A program made the position numbers and the translations under genes. Positions 34,537 through 48,287 of a stretch of DNA of 64,000 bases are shown here, in pieces; the first letter of the stretch is position 1, and each line of letters begins with the position of its first letter. The notes beneath the pieces were generated by a model. It was not told the DNA's origin. It saw only the letters and a program-made list of their open reading frames with translations, and did not search any database. Where the stretch lies: assembly GCA_021229015.1 (NCBI GenBank), contig CM037783.1:6953324-7017323 (forward strand), read 5' to 3'. This DNA is from Solen grandis (lineage: Eukaryota > Mollusca > Bivalvia > Adapedonta > Solenidae).

Positions 34537-36765
34537 GATGTGTTGTATTGGAATACATTTGTCTCAACCTGACTTGCACTGTGGATGCTGTATAGGAATA
34601 CATTTACCCCAAACTATCCTTATCTGTAGATGCTGCATAGGACTACATTTGTCCCAACCTGTCTTACACTGTGGGTGCTTTAAAAGAATACATTTGTCTC
34701 AACATGTCCTACACTGTGGGTGATGTATAGGAATACATTTGTCCCAACCTGTCCTACACTGTGGGTGATGTATAGGAATACATTTGTCCCAACCTGTTCT
34801 ACACTGTGGTTGATGTATAGGAATACATTTGTCTCAACCTGTCCTACACTGTGGGTGATGTATAGGAATACATTTGTCTCAACCTGTCCTACACTGTGGG
34901 TGATGTATAGGAATACATTTGTCTCAACCTGTCCTACACTGTAGGTGATGTATAGGATTATATTTCTCAACCTTGTCTCAACCTGTTCTACATTGTGGGT
35001 GATGTATAGGAATACATTTGTCCCAACCTGTCCTACACTGTGGGTGATGTATAGGAATACATTTGTCTCAACCTGACTTGCACTGTGGGTGCTGTATAGG
35101 AATACATTTGTCCTAACCTGTCCTACACTGGGTGCTGTATTGGAATACATTTGTCTCAACCTGTCCTACACTGTGGGTGTTGTATAGGAATGCATTTGTC
35201 CCAACCTGTCCTACACTGTGGGTGATCAATAGGAATACATTTGTCTTAACCTGTCCTACACTGGGTGCTGTATAGGAATACATTTGTCTCAACCTGTCCT
35301 ACACTGTGGGTGATGTATAGGAATACATTTGTCTCAACCTGTCCTACACTGTAGGTGATGTATAGGAATACATTTGTCTCAACCTGTCCTACACTGTGGG
35401 TGATGTATAGGAATACATTTGTCTCAACCTGTTCTACATTGTGGGTGATGTATAGGAATACATTTGTCTCAACCTGTCCTACACTGTGGGTGATGTATAG
35501 GAATACATTTGTCCCAACCTGTCCTACACTGTGGGTGATGTATAGGAATACATTTGTCTCAACCTGTCCTACACTGTGGGTGATGTATAGGAATACATTT
35601 GTCTCAACCTGTCCTACACTGTGGGTGATGTATAGGAATACATTTGTCTCAACCTGTCCTACACTGTGGGTGATGTATAGGAATACATTTGTCTCAACCT
35701 GTCCTACACTGTAGGTGATGTATAGGAATACATTTGTCTCAACCTGTCCTACACTGTAGGTGATGTATAGGAATACATTTGTCTCAACCTGTCCTACACT
35801 GTTGGTGATGTATAGGAATACATTTGTCTCAACCTGTTCTACACTGTGGGTGATGTATAGGAATACATTTGTCTCAACCTGTCCTACACTGTGGGTGATG
35901 TATAGGAATACATTTGTCTCAACCTGTCCTACACTGTAGGTGATGTATAGGAATACATTTGTCTCAACCTGTTCTACACTGTAGGAATACATTTGTCTCA
36001 ACCTGTCCTACACTGTGGGTGATGTATAGGAATACATTTGTCTCAACCTGTCCTACACTGTGGGTGATATATAGGAATACATTTGTCCCAACCTGTCCTA
36101 CACTGGATGCTGTATAGGAATACATTTGTCTCAACCTGTTCTACATTGTGGGTGATGTATAGGAATACATTTGTCCTAACCTGTCCTAGATTGTGGGTGA
36201 TGTATAGGAATACATTTGTCTCAACCTGTTCTACATTGTGGGTGATGTATAGGAATACATTTGTCTCAACCTGTCCTACACTGTGGGTGATGTATAGGAA
36301 TACATTTGTCTCAACCTGTCCTACATTGTGGGTGATGTATAGGAATACATTTGTCTCAACCTGTCCTACACTGTGGGCGATGTATAGGAATACATTTGTC
36401 TCAACCTGTCCTACACTGTGGGCGATGTATAGGAATACATTTGTCTCAACCTGTCCTACACTGTGGGTGATGTATAGGAATACATTTGTCTCAACCTGTC
36501 CTACACTGTGGGTGATGTATAGGAATACATTTGTCTCAACCTGTTCTACATTGTGGGTGATGTATAGGAATACATTTGTCTCAACCTGTCCTACATTGTG
36601 GGTGATGTATAGGAATACATTTGTCTCAACCTGTCCTACAATGTGGGTGATGTATAGGAATACATTTGTCTCAACCTGTCCTACACTGTGGGTGATGTAT
36701 AGGAATACATTTGTCTCAACCTGTCCTACACTCTGGGTGATGTATAGGAATACATTTGTCCAATT
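34537..36765. repeat. 45-bp minisatellite, about 49 units
   Basis: The unit is gtgggtgatgtataggaata + catttgtctcaacctgtcctacact. Central units are almost identical; those at the left edge (34537-34720) are most diverged. As 45 is 15 codons and units lack stops in some frames, both strands hold long frames: 251 codons on minus (35246-36001) and 232 codons on plus (36083-36781). They encode 15-residue repeats (SVGQVETNVFLYITH; VMYRNTFVSTCPTLW). No splice or start context suggests a protein. Confidence 0.92.
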
Positions 36766-36789
36766 TTTACTTGGGGTTTAAAGGAATTT

Positions 36790-38130
36790 CCCAACCCCAT
36801 ACTGTTAGTGCTGTAAAGGAATATGTTTTTCCTAACCTGCCAAATGCATGAAAAAAAAGGAGGAAAATAATTTTTTTTTAAATTCTAATGCGTCAAAAAG
36901 GTTCTTTTATTAAACGTGTCCCTCAATTGAACAATAATTGAAATTCAACATCAGCAAATACATCTTCCTCTCGGCATTTCTTAATACTTTATTCACAATA
37001 AGGGGTAACAGCTGCGTGTGCTAAACCTTATTTAACCTCATATGTTGTTGATGTTACAAGGGTCAAAGTAACTGTTTCAAGGAGCAAGATTTAAACGTTA
37101 ATTCCATGGGAGGAATATAAAGTACCCTGATAGGGAGGGAAGTTTAGTAGGTAAAAACATGGTGTGTCAGTGGTAAGTTACTTGCAGGTCTCATTATTTT
37201 TGTTTATAAGCTCTTATTTTCTTATTCTTTTCATATCAAGAAATACAGCGTGTAGGAGTTCAAACCAAACAAACAGCATGAGTATAACAGAGAAACAATC
37301 CCCATCATATGTGGTGTCAGTTATAATATACTGCGTCTAGAAGATGCATGTAGACGTTGGAGCCTGTGGCAAGTTGATTTCCGATATTCCTGGCTTGCTC
37401 ACTTGGAACCTTATCATTTTGATCAGCATTGTGGAGGATTTCAATCTAATCCTTATTTCTGTAAAGTTAAGTCTGAGTTTTTGTTGAATTGTTTTCTCAT
37501 TGACTGACAATTTTAGCTTGTAATGGTCTCCAGGTGGGGCTTAGTCTAGGAGATAATGCAAAGTGCAGATTTATCTACTTTGAAGGGAAACATTTTAATA
37601 TATTTTGATTTCACTGGAGCTGTTTTGATTTCTTTTGAAGAGCAGTATTTCAGATGATATTATTTGCTGTTAGATTAGTTGATGGATATTTAAATGGCAC
37701 AAAAGATGACGACAATAGACAACAAAAATCCTGGTTATTAGAATGGAGTATGTCATTGGGCAAGGGTAGGGTGTCAAACATTTTTCTCCTGTAAGAATAG
37801 ATATACAATTTTCATACTTGGTAGGTAGATACCCTGTCAGAAGAGGAAGATTGGGATTGATTTTCAGGATGAAAGGGTCAAGGTCACTGTAACTATAAAT
37901 GGATTTTTTCTGTCAAATTAACATTTTTTGGGTGAGATAAGCATGGAAACATGGCTTAACATTATTTGATGTTGGATTTTCCAAAAGCACAAATGCACTG
38001 ACAGTAAACATCTGGCTTTTTTCTTTTCTTTTCTTTATACCATTATTTCATAGGTTCTAATGAACACTGTGCATATTTTTGTGAAATGCTGTTTTAAGTG
38101 ATTAATAATTATGGCAATCAATTTTCTTAT
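36790..38130. other. Unique AT-rich stretch
   Basis: No repeat family or exon recognised. Confidence 0.4.
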
Positions 38131-38220
38131 ATTTGACTTGACTATTCGAGTAAATCACTGCTTTGACAGTATTTCAGTCATATAGTGATGTCCAGCTATT
38201 ACAGGTGGAGGAAGACCCTT
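38131..38220 (-). mobile_element. SINE family 3 fragment
   Basis: It holds only the body end: ttgacttgactattcgagta, cagtatttcagtcatatagt, tacaggtggaggaagaccct. It is near-identical to the corresponding part of 2733-2922. Confidence 0.65.
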
Positions 38221-39049
38221 ATATTTGTTGTTAGATTAATTTTGGGATTTTCAAAAGCACAAGTATAGCAATAGTAACCTCACACAATGGGCTTCTTTGA
38301 TCATAAAATATTTAGTGCTGGTATTTGCTTGGCCCTGTTTAGCAGTACAAGCTCCAAGATCACGCTCCTAAGGAACAAATCCATTTGGAGTCTGCGGTTC
38401 AGTCGCTCTGAACAAGTTCCAAATACAGACATTTCGATTTTTCACTTTGTAGGATAACGCTTCCAGTATTGTTTGTATCAAATAAGATGTTTAAAGGGAA
38501 ATTTATGGCTGTGAAGAAACACTGACAAACCCCAGAGCGGCTTCCTTCTGGCTATGATACTATACAGTAGGGGTTGGTCTGGAAGAGACAGCCAGCTGTT
38601 AAGTTTCAGAAACGCTGTAAATGTTAAGTTTGGGGACTCATATGTTTGTGTTTTACTGTCAGTCAGCATTTTCTAGACCAAAAACATGTATTTGCAGTTT
38701 TTAGATTGAGTGTAAATATTTTCAGAACATTTAGTTCATATAATTGTATCATTTGTAAAGAAACCTGTATTGAAAAAAAACAAAACAAGAAAGATATAGT
38801 TTAGATGATCGAAAACTTAGACACTATGAATAACAGATAAGATCATTTCTTGTATTTTAGATATTTGCTTAATAAAGATGAATACATTATTGTATTGTTC
38901 AAAAGTTCATTCTTTTTAATATAAAATCTAAATAAAAACATCAGAGAAAAATTTTCAATGATATACGATGATAATTTCAGTACACTAATCTTGTGCAGTA
39001 CCCAATTTTACTTTTTGTTTTTCTTATTAAAGAAAGTACATTTGCAGCT

Positions 39050-39165
39050 GTGGCCAAATGGTCAAAGTTGCTGACCCTGTCACCTGGGTTGCTTCAAGTT
39101 CTGGTACCCAGATTTTCATTTAAGGAAGCTGTGCATTTGGCTTGTGTTTGATTGATGGTTCTACT
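39050..39165 (+). mobile_element. Possible degraded SINE
   Basis: gctgtggccaaatggtcaaa...cttcaagttctggtacccag has tRNA-like A and B box spacing but weak matches. Confidence 0.35.
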
Positions 39166-40039
39166 GGGGTGTCTCTGTTGACCTATACTCACCTGGATGT
39201 AGCTGTACAACTGAAATACTGTATGTGGGTCTAACAGAGAACAAGGTTATGGTCACCATTGCTAAAAATAGAAAAATGAAATTGAGAGTTGAGAGTTTGT
39301 GGCATGAACTCCAACAGCAGTTTAGTGGTGATATTTATCACCTTCATTTATAGATGTAATTTTGATGTAGAATTTCTTAGATGAACTTAAAGAGAGAAAG
39401 CTAGATTTTAAACATCCTTTTTTGAATATGCACCCATTAAGTCTTAAAATTAAGCAGCCTGAAGTTGAAATGCACTCATCATTTATAAAGAGATGTTTCA
39501 GTTAATCACCATTGATCTTCCATCAAACTATCACAGCGCTAATTCATTATTTGTGCCCCAATCCCAGAGTTGTCCATAACATATTGACAGATCGTGGTAG
39601 GCCGACCCCAATTTTTTGGATTTCCATGTGACACGTATCCATTATTTAAATTGGCGATGATCAATTTTCTGTTTATTTGCATTTCGTATAAACAGACAGA
39701 AAATATGCAGTCCTACCTGCATGTGACTATTTTTGTGTACCTTTAAAAGAGGTAGTTGGAAGGAAGAGGGACAAATGTTAAAATTCAAATGTTTGGGCGA
39801 GTATCATACTTTCATTTTTTCAATAAGAGAACATCATCTGTTTTATTATTATTATTTTTATTAATATTTATATTATTATTATCAATACTTAACTTATTTA
39901 TAAAAATTGTGACACCTCTGATAGGTTTATGTTATTTGATTTTGTTGATTTTTGTGTAAGACAAGTAGTATTGAAAAGTCTATGTTAGGCATTGGGTAAT
40001 GATTAGCCCTTTATGTGACTTCTATCAGTAACAAGCACC

Positions 40040-40640
40040 TGCAAAGTCAATCAGAGAAAAGCTGTGATAGTGACCTGCAGTGTGTCTATCAGTGAAAAGC
40101 ACCTGCAGCTTCTTTCAGTGACAATCACCTGCAGTGTCTTTTAGTGACAAGCACCACAGTGTCTTTCAGTGACAATCACCTGCAGTGTCTTTTAGTGACA
40201 AGCACCACAGTGTCATTTAGTGACAAGCACCTGCAGTGTCTTTCAGTGACAAGCACCTGGTGTGTGTCTGTCAGTGACAAGCACCTGGAGTGTGTCTGTC
40301 AGTGACAAGCACCTGCAGTGTGTCAGTGACAAGCACCTGGTGTGTCTGTCAGTGACAAGCACCTGCAGTGTGTCAGTTACAAGCACATGGTGTGTGTCTA
40401 TCAGTGACAAGCACCTGGAATGTGTCTTTCAGTTTCAAGCACCTGTAGTATCTTTCATTGACAAGCACCTGCAGTGTGTCAGTGACAAGCACCTGTAGCA
40501 TCTTTCAGTGACAAGCACCTGCAGTGTCTTTCAGTAACAAGCACCTGCAGTGTCTTTCAGTGTCAAGCACCTGTAGTGTCTTTCAGTGACAAACACCTGC
40601 AGTGTCTTTCGGTGTCAAGCACCTGCAGTGTTTATCAGTC
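40040..40640. repeat. 26-bp minisatellite (ctgcagtgtctttcagtgac)
   Basis: About 22 units of ctgcagtgtctttcagtgac + aagcac, with unit length varying from about 22 to 32 bp through small indels (tgtgtctgtcagtgac variants in the middle). Confidence 0.88.
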
Positions 40641-40647
40641 GCAAGTC

Positions 40648-40800
40648 CAGGATCATGATAATGTGACAGGAAGTAGTATCTTGCCACACATGCATTTTAG
40701 CATTATACTACTTGGGTGGCAGCAATACATCAGTCTGAACTAGACGTATCAGGTCTCGAAATGACTGTGATACTGTCAGGAAGCTGCTAAACCTTCACAA
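40648..40800 (+). mobile_element. SINE family 2, 5'-truncated, abutting minisatellite
   Basis: Body phrases ccaggatcatgataatgtga, gtagtatcttgccacacatg and gactgtgatactgtcaggaa follow the minisatellite with almost no spacer. Confidence 0.6.
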
Positions 40801-41159
40801 AACAGATATGTCTCCTGGATATGATCACCATAATCTGACTTAAAGCTGGTCATCTACCTATCAATAGCAGGCCGGAGAGTCCAAGACAAATGGTTTTGTG
40901 ACCTTTAGAACTGGTCAGTGTCCCCAAGGAACTGACAGTGAATACAAGAGAAGACCAGACCCACAATTGATTCCTGGTAAATGAATTACCTTAGGATATG
41001 TGCTTGCCAGACACACCAATAGTCATTAATCTTCTAGGAAATGTTCTCATCTCCTTCTTTAATCCTTTACCTTATATAGACATGTTTTTATGCCATGGCA
41101 AACAGAGGAGACCCTGATCAGCAGACAGCTTCTTTGAGGAGCAGTTTGCTTATACAATA

Positions 41160-44100
41160 TTGTAGCTCAGATTCTACACAGTCAACATTACAAAGACAAT
41201 TTATTGTTTCACATGCTGTTTGAAGTAAATTTATATAGATCAGGTCATATATGTGTACATGATATTTTGTTTTGCTTAATCTTCTCCCTTGGAGAACTTG
41301 TACTTTGGTCATGGTCTTATATTACTATATAGATAAGTATTATCAAATTATTTTGCTGAAAATGTTGTTTAGACCTTTAATTCTTCCCATATATTCCATC
41401 ATGTTATGTTTATTTGCTGTATCTTCTGTAGGCAAAATGTGACTAAAAGGAATAGGGATTGTTGTTGTTGTCAATAAAAACGCGCTGTAATAGAAGGTAT
41501 GTATTGATAAACCTTGTTAAAGTTTATGTTGTATCTATCTATTCTGATGAAACAAGTGTTGAAGATAAAGTTTCTTAAATGTAAACCACTGTAACAGCTG
41601 CTTTCTTTGCATACAGAGGTTTCTTCAAGTCAAGTCTGCATGGCCCCATGTTGTTGAAGACTATTGAAGAACAATCTCTGACTCAAATTTGAGAGTTTCA
41701 TACACAAAACCTTATTAAATCTGATAACCATATTTTGAGTTTGAATTTACTAACAGTTTTATGTTCAAGAACCTTTGGTAATCCATAGATTTTAAAGATT
41801 TGCAGATGATGAAGATGTCCTCAAGGCAGAAACTTTCATGTTTCTATCCCACTAAGATCATGAATTTTAAGCACGTCAGGGGTTGTCTTTTCAAGGAAAA
41901 GGCTGAAAAATGCAGGAGTCTAATTTTTTTTTTTACTTAATTGTCTGTTGTTTATTCTATATTTGTAACAAACTGTAAATGTGGGTTGTAAATGTGTCAC
42001 TTGAGTCTGCCAGTGTTTCCCTGGGGAGGGATATAAATGAAACCCATCTGTGTCGTTTGTTCAGCATCTGATCAAATTACTCATTGCATGTAGTATATAG
42101 GAGCAGCCCTCCTCCTAAATCAACTCCTCCGTAGTTTCTTGTCTTCTTGATTCTTTATAGAGGCAGTGTTGTGCCGCTTTGAAATATCAAGAGATATTCT
42201 AAAATTTCATATATATTCAGGAATCCTGCATATTGTAAGACTTCACACACTGCTACCAGAAATAAAAAAAAATAGATGCTTAAAGTTATTTAAGAATTCA
42301 TTCATACATTGGTGCTAAATGATATGTCAGTTATATTGATATTTACAAATTGATGCCAAGTTATTTTTTTGAGATTTACAAATTGCTGTTAATTAGTATG
42401 CAAGAAGTTTAGACGTTCATTGCTGTTTAAAATATTTTGAATGCTCACGTCACGTTGCTGCCAAACATATGTAAGAATTAACACTTTGTTGCCAAATGAT
42501 AATTTGGAATTTACAAATCAAGCTACCAAATATGTTGCAAGCTACACATTGCTGCCAAAAACCAATACAGTATATAATTTTTAAATTTTAAATTGAACGT
42601 AGCATATTGCACAACCCAAAGATTGCACAGAACAATGAGAGAGGGTGAGGATGGGCAATGCTGTTCTGTTTTCCATATTATGCCATTCTTTGACAACTGT
42701 CACATTGAAAAAGATCAAACTGACTTTCTCTCTGACAGCTGAGTGTAGCATTTAGAAAGTCAAGAGAAATGTATCATGGCAGCATCTGTGGCAGACATAT
42801 AAGGGGATAAACACATTAAGATTAGCATGTTAAGATGTTAAGTTACTTTACACAATCCAGACAGTGCTGCCAAGGCTGTGGTAAATCCTTGATTTTTGTC
42901 ATGCAAACAAAAACAAACAAGAGAATCAAATCTCTAAAATAGCTGTTAGTAAGACCAAGTTATTGGTCTAGACCTGGTTCTAAGCTCATCTGACAGCTTA
43001 TATATCTAGTTATGCTATCCAAGAAAAACCTTAATTCTGTAATATAGATGTTAATTTATGTGATAGTGGTGTTTTGCTGTGTTGTTCTGTCCCTTTTAGC
43101 CTGTTTAGAAGAGTGTCAGAAAGCAATTATCATCAGGTGAATGATGTGAGAAACACTTAATGCACGTGATAACCAAAGGGTTCGGTTGCTTCTGTAAGCT
43201 GTCAAATAAACAAGGATTGTGTCAGTTGTCCATTTGTTCAGTGCTTTGTAAATACTATTTATATTTATTAAATCATTGCAGCTGATGTTATCCCAGAGTT
43301 ACTAGGTGCTTGATCTTGTTCCCAAAACTAAATATGTGTTTGACCGAGTCATCATACTAGATTTTTTATTTTTTTTGAATTTTTACATGTTTATTATTAA
43401 ATCATTTACAGGTTTTAGTTTAATTGAAAATACTTGTATATATTTTTTTCTGGGTTTAATATATTTGTACAATAACATTTTACCATGTTATGGATTAGGA
43501 CAATATCCAAGTCTGACTAATGCCTGCACAGTTTCAAAGTTAGTTCAGCTGCCATTGGGAAATCAACAAGGGACCAGGTGTTATTGTAGTTGATTATCAG
43601 ACTGAGCATGCATGACATTGTACTAGAACATCTACAGTGGTGCATAATTGAAAATAGTAGCTTTATATTTTTGTTTAAACAAAATCTCAAAAAGGTCTGA
43701 AATTTTATTGGATGGACATTGAACATTCATGTGCCAGTCTAAAACTTGATAAATTGTGACTGATCATTAAATGTAATACGTAAGAATGGATTTTTCTTTG
43801 CCATACAGAGTGTAGAATCAGAGCTACAATTTTGCTTGAGCAAACAGAGGAGATCTTGATCAGACAGCTTCTCTCAGGAACTATCTAATTTAGGTATGCT
43901 TTGTTTGCCAATGAGTTAAAATAAGTCTATATGAAGGAAATGGTTAAAAACGCAAATGTTCCACTCGACCATAGTGCCAGAATTGTCTGAGATATGAATA
44001 ACTCTTTTCAGACCAGGGAAATAACCTTATTTATTATAGATGGCTCCACATGATATCTTTTAACTTGTCTCTTGTGGGTGCTTTAGTATTATTTTTAATG

Positions 44101-45880
44101 TCTGGCTCTACTCTTTAAAATTTGGCTTTTTACTTTGAAGTCTCTTGCTGCTTGTGTACATGTGGTGTCTATAAAATCTATGGGGATGTTTTTCATAAAG
44201 TTAATAATGATCAGTTAGTATAGATATTTATTGATTTTAAAATTATTTTAAGTATTTATAGATTTTCAAGTCTGTAATGAATCTAATTTCTTAAGTGTCC
44301 TTTTTTCAATCCACACTTTGTAAAGAATTTTTTATTGAAACCCCTAGTAAGTAACACCATTTGTACATCACAATGTAGGGTCAGGACTGCTGTTTGTATT
44401 CTACTTAATTTTCCACATTCATCGACTTATTGACTGAAAAAAAAATGGAGGTTTCCCAAAGACAGACCTCACGAATGTCTAGCTGTATTGTTAAATTGTT
44501 TTATGGTCTTCATGTCTCACCTTGTATTCATTTGGAAGGTTTAGTATTGATGATTGCAGACACATCTTTCTCAATTACCATGTCAGTTTATCCATCTGGC
44601 TGTCACACACCCCTCCTTTCAACCTTGACCTTCATTATTTGACCTTGACAGTTGTCAGCTGTATTGTAAGATTTATGAGTTTGTTTTCTCTGAAATTTTT
44701 TTTATGAGTTTTGTAGTTCTATCTTAGCAAATTGAATGGTTATCACTTTCATTTTTTGATGGAGACATGTTCATTTTGTATTTCATATCCCTGCCTTGTT
44801 TTGGTTTGTTATCATAAACTTTTAATTTCATGACAGAACAATACATAATTTTCTCCCAAGTATGTTATAATTGTACAGGACTCTGTTTTTATCCCCAACA
44901 ACTTTTATACAGTTTAGTTTTGGACCTTGGGATTTTCTATTTTATTTCATGTTGTCTCTAATTTGCTCACAAGCATTGTCCAACTGTTCTTGATGCCTAG
45001 TAGCGTTTTTGTCCTTCCTTTATGCACAAGTATCAGCAATGTTGGCTTCATAATTATATTCCTTTTCATCAAATATGAATGACAGGTATGCGGATGGATA
45101 CACTGAGCAAATAGATGAAACTTTTATTTTTTTGACCATACCATAGCTATTAGCAGGGGTGTTCATCATTTAATGATATTTTGAGTTATCTCACCCTTTG
45201 CTGCCAAGCTGTCCTCATTGTTATCAGTAATAATACTGGGATAATTATCAGGTTATTTTATGGCTGTCTGTGGCATATATAAATGGTGAATTTCATCATC
45301 CTTCTTTTGCTAATAAAATTATTTGGGTATTTCATATTTTGATAAATGTTGTTTGTCATTATGGCTGTAGATTAAGTCATCTTAGTCATGTACTTTAATT
45401 TTTAACATGCATTTCAACTCATTTTAAGAATTAAAGTATTACTTAGTGCTAAGTATTGTTTGTTGTATTGGAGCCTGATATTGCCATCACAAAATCTTAA
45501 AGGACAAGTGGAATCAGTTTCTTATGAAAATTTGATATTGCTTGCAATGATATTAGAGGTGTCACTCACATATGCTTTCAAAATGAAATGTTTGGAAAAG
45601 GGAAATATTTCAGTGTTAAGTTGGGAGATGAAGCAACCTTTAGCATTATATATGTGTCTAAGATTTGATACAATGTTCGACATCAGACTGTGAAGAGGAG
45701 AAATTTTGACAGCTGGTGTGTGTCGGAGGAGGAAGTATAATAACTGTGTCTGGGACATGGAGGGGTGCCAGCCTATTGCAGGGCGGATCAATGATTTGAA
45801 TTTGGTTGGCTGTGGTACAACCTGTGATGGCATAACAAGGTTGAAGTGAGGTTCCACCATGTGATTCATCTCCATTGGGA
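41160..45880. other. Mostly unique stretch without a supported gene
   Basis: It contains scattered ttgctgccaaa phrases at 42250-42560 (decayed tandem repeat) and a degenerate MITE relative at 43840-43950. Open frames at 43306-43593 and 45460-45875 are short, AT-driven and unsupported by splice signals or family resemblance. Confidence 0.4.
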
Positions 45881-45884
45881 ATTT

Positions 45885-46215
45885 GTCTCCCCTTATGATT
45901 GTAGCATAGTTGTTGCCTCCCCTTTCAGGTGGTCACCTCTGGTTGTAGTTGTAGATATTGCAATGATCACCACCCTTAATAGTTGTTGATAGTATAATAG
46001 TTACCTCCCCTCATTTTTTTCTTTTTAAAATAGTGCATTCCCCATACTGTAGTGGATAGTGTACTGCTTATCTCCCCTTGCAATTTTAGGCAAATGGTTT
46101 CCTTTGATTACAGATAGAGATAGCACAGTGGTTAGTTCCCCTTACAATTGTAGATAGTTATGTGGTTACCTCCCTTTATGTTTCAGACAATGGAGTAGAT
46201 ACCTCCCTTAATGTT
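45885..46215. repeat. Degenerate tandem repeat (gtggttacctcccct)
   Basis: About nine diverged units of 30-45 bp, each with a tagt-gttacctcccctta-type segment and ttgtagata. Confidence 0.6.
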
Positions 46216-46569
46216 ATAGTGTCCCTTAAGTTGAGAAATAGAGTGGTATGTTTGTTTTTTTAATTTCTACTGAAATTGGCTTTACTTTTTTATTGAATAA
46301 AATGTTGACTGCAATACATCATAATTCTAATTTGAGGATTATTTTGCAACTCCATTTCTCCATATATCTTAGAATATTTCATAAAGTCCCAGCAATCCCT
46401 TTTTGAAGACCAAACTACCTAAGTTTAAGTTTGACAGTAAATTGAGAACACAGTATCTGTTCTTTGGTTGTGTTGGGGGGGGGGTGCTTTTTAACTTATA
46501 TTTAGGTTCCGTTGTTGTTCTTGTCTGTAAGTCTAGATCAACAGTTTTGTGGGGGAGCTAGCTACTTAC

Positions 46570-46720
46570 TGTTTCTATGCAACATGAGCCTATTGATTCA
46601 GGAGGCTTTGTGTAGGCTCCTGTTGGTGATGGATTGCAGTGTGGAGGCTTGGAGGTCCCAGGAGGAGCTATGGTGGGCATGCCAGGATTTATCATCTTCA
46701 GATTGGACTTCCAGTAAATA
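46570..46720 (-). other. Possible minus-strand exon of an unknown gene
   Basis: This patch is visibly richer in G+C than its surroundings. On the minus strand it is open for about 45 codons and encodes a Pro/Gly/Ser-rich peptide with stretches such as NPGMPTIAPPGTSKPP. It ends at a good donor, ACA|GTAAGT. No clear acceptor was found and no protein family is recognised. The plus strand is open in one frame as well, so a low-copy repeat is equally possible. Confidence 0.15.
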
Positions 46721-47146
46721 CAAGTACTGAGAAGATCTATCATAATACACTCCACTGTAACACTAACCAAGTGAATTGATAAAATAACCATATGTAACCA
46801 GCTTAAATCAAGACCATGTAAAAACTGACAAAGTTTGATTTTCAGGGATTTTTATACTCAAAGTATTGGCTGTTTGGTTCAGTAGGAAATGACCGGGGTG
46901 AGGGTAGTGACACAGCTCACAGCATTTGAATGAATTTAACTTTATACATGTATATTAGCTTCTTTCAAGCAATTGTGTTTGACAGAAGGGGCTTTGGTTT
47001 CAGCATTGCAGAGTCATTAAGTGACTTAGTGCCTAACCTTCTGCCAGTTTGTGTCCCACCAGGTAAGAAAGCCTGGATCTTCTCTGTTGGTGATAGTTGA
47101 GATTGATCCTTAGATTGTACTTAAGTATCTTTTAAGAGTCAGAGAC

Positions 47147-47310
47147 CAGGGCCTTTGTTCTCTAAAATACTTAAGTACGATCTCAGGGTCAAATTTGAGT
47201 ATCATACTCAAAATCCTATTGAAACTAATGGGCATAGTTTGAGTATAAGTATGAAAATCATACTTAAGTACCATCTTTATTTTCAAGAACACGTAGCCGG
47301 GGCCCTAAGT
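47147..47310. mobile_element. MITE with gggcc(t)ttgttct ends
   Basis: The left part ccagggcctttgttctctaa, aatacttaagtacgatctca is inverted against acttaagtaccatctttatt, ttcaagaacacg and ccggggccct. Inner arms (gagtatcatactc, gagtataagtatg) are also self-complementary. Confidence 0.55.
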
Positions 47311-48287
47311 CATAAAAAATTATCAAACTCCTGAGTCTTTTTTTAAACTTTGACTTAAAAAGTGCAAATATTATTTTACTTCATTTTATGCTTTTGAAAG
47401 ATAAAAATCAGTAAAATTGTAACTTTTTCATAGGATTTTAAGAAAACCCCAAAATGTTTATGAATATGTCCAAAATGTTGTTTATGAATATGTCCAAAAT
47501 TGCATCCATTTACTAAAGAAGAGTGGTTTATTTTAGACTAAATCAGAGACATTGCGCACAAATCTCAAGTCAGACACATCAGCAAGATATTGTACAAGAT
47601 GAATGGGTCTTTGAGAGGCTGTGAATTAAGGCCAAGATCCTTAAAACCAACCATTCATGCTGGCTGAACAGATGAATGGACACAGTTCAGACACTTTCAT
47701 TTAGGACTGTCTCTTGCAGAAAATCACATGAAGACGACAGTCTAGCGCACTCAGGAATTTTATCTTCAAAGAAAGAAAAAAATCTATGATAGGCAAAGGC
47801 TGAAGAAATGTTTCAGTAGTTTGAAGTGAAGCAGATTATAGATCATAGGTTGCTTTTTTTTTTTTTTTTTTTTACCCTCTAGCATCTATTTAAAGCTATC
47901 TTAATCAGACTTGGTGACGAGGTATACTAGCCATAATCTTTTGACAATGTTTCATAATAGGTAGATATCAGACATTTAAGATAGGAGCTAATTACAGTCA
48001 ATTTATTCACGAAAAATGTCAATTTTCACATTTTAGTTCTAGCATACAAATTTTATTAATTCAATCAAGAAGGGATTATTTAAGTCTTAATCAAACAAGA
48101 AAGTTTTCTACCAGTTTTCAATTTCAGACTAGTGTGTCAAGATTATGTCCCTTAAATGATAAATAAAAAATTTAGGGTTTTTAATCTTAGGACAGAGGTA
48201 CTCAGGTGAACACAATAGGGTCATCTTAAACATCTTGTCTTAGCTGCAGATGATTGTGAAGTGAGAACTCTAAACTATGGTAAGTAA
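47311..48287. other. Unique AT-rich stretch
   Basis: It has a 21-nt T run at about 47857 and a short duplicated phrase, tttatgaatatgtccaaaat, at about 47458-47500. No gene supported. Confidence 0.4.

Noticed and set aside
34680..36781. Long open frames of 159, 251, 119 and 232 codons
   Set aside because: They translate a 45-bp minisatellite on both strands; unit identity is at DNA level and there is no start, splice or family context.
43306..43593. 95-codon hydrophobic frame as a membrane protein
   Set aside because: T-rich DNA gives Phe/Leu/Ile runs by chance; no homology or splice context.
45020..45090. ACER3 exon with a PFHQ-like stretch before a gtatgc donor
   Set aside because: The frame that gives PFHQ hits a stop within two codons, and the surroundings do not match the family.
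47020..47064. Exon ending ccaccag|gtaaga
   Set aside because: Only one frame is open and its short peptide does not resemble the ceramidase or another known family; no other support.
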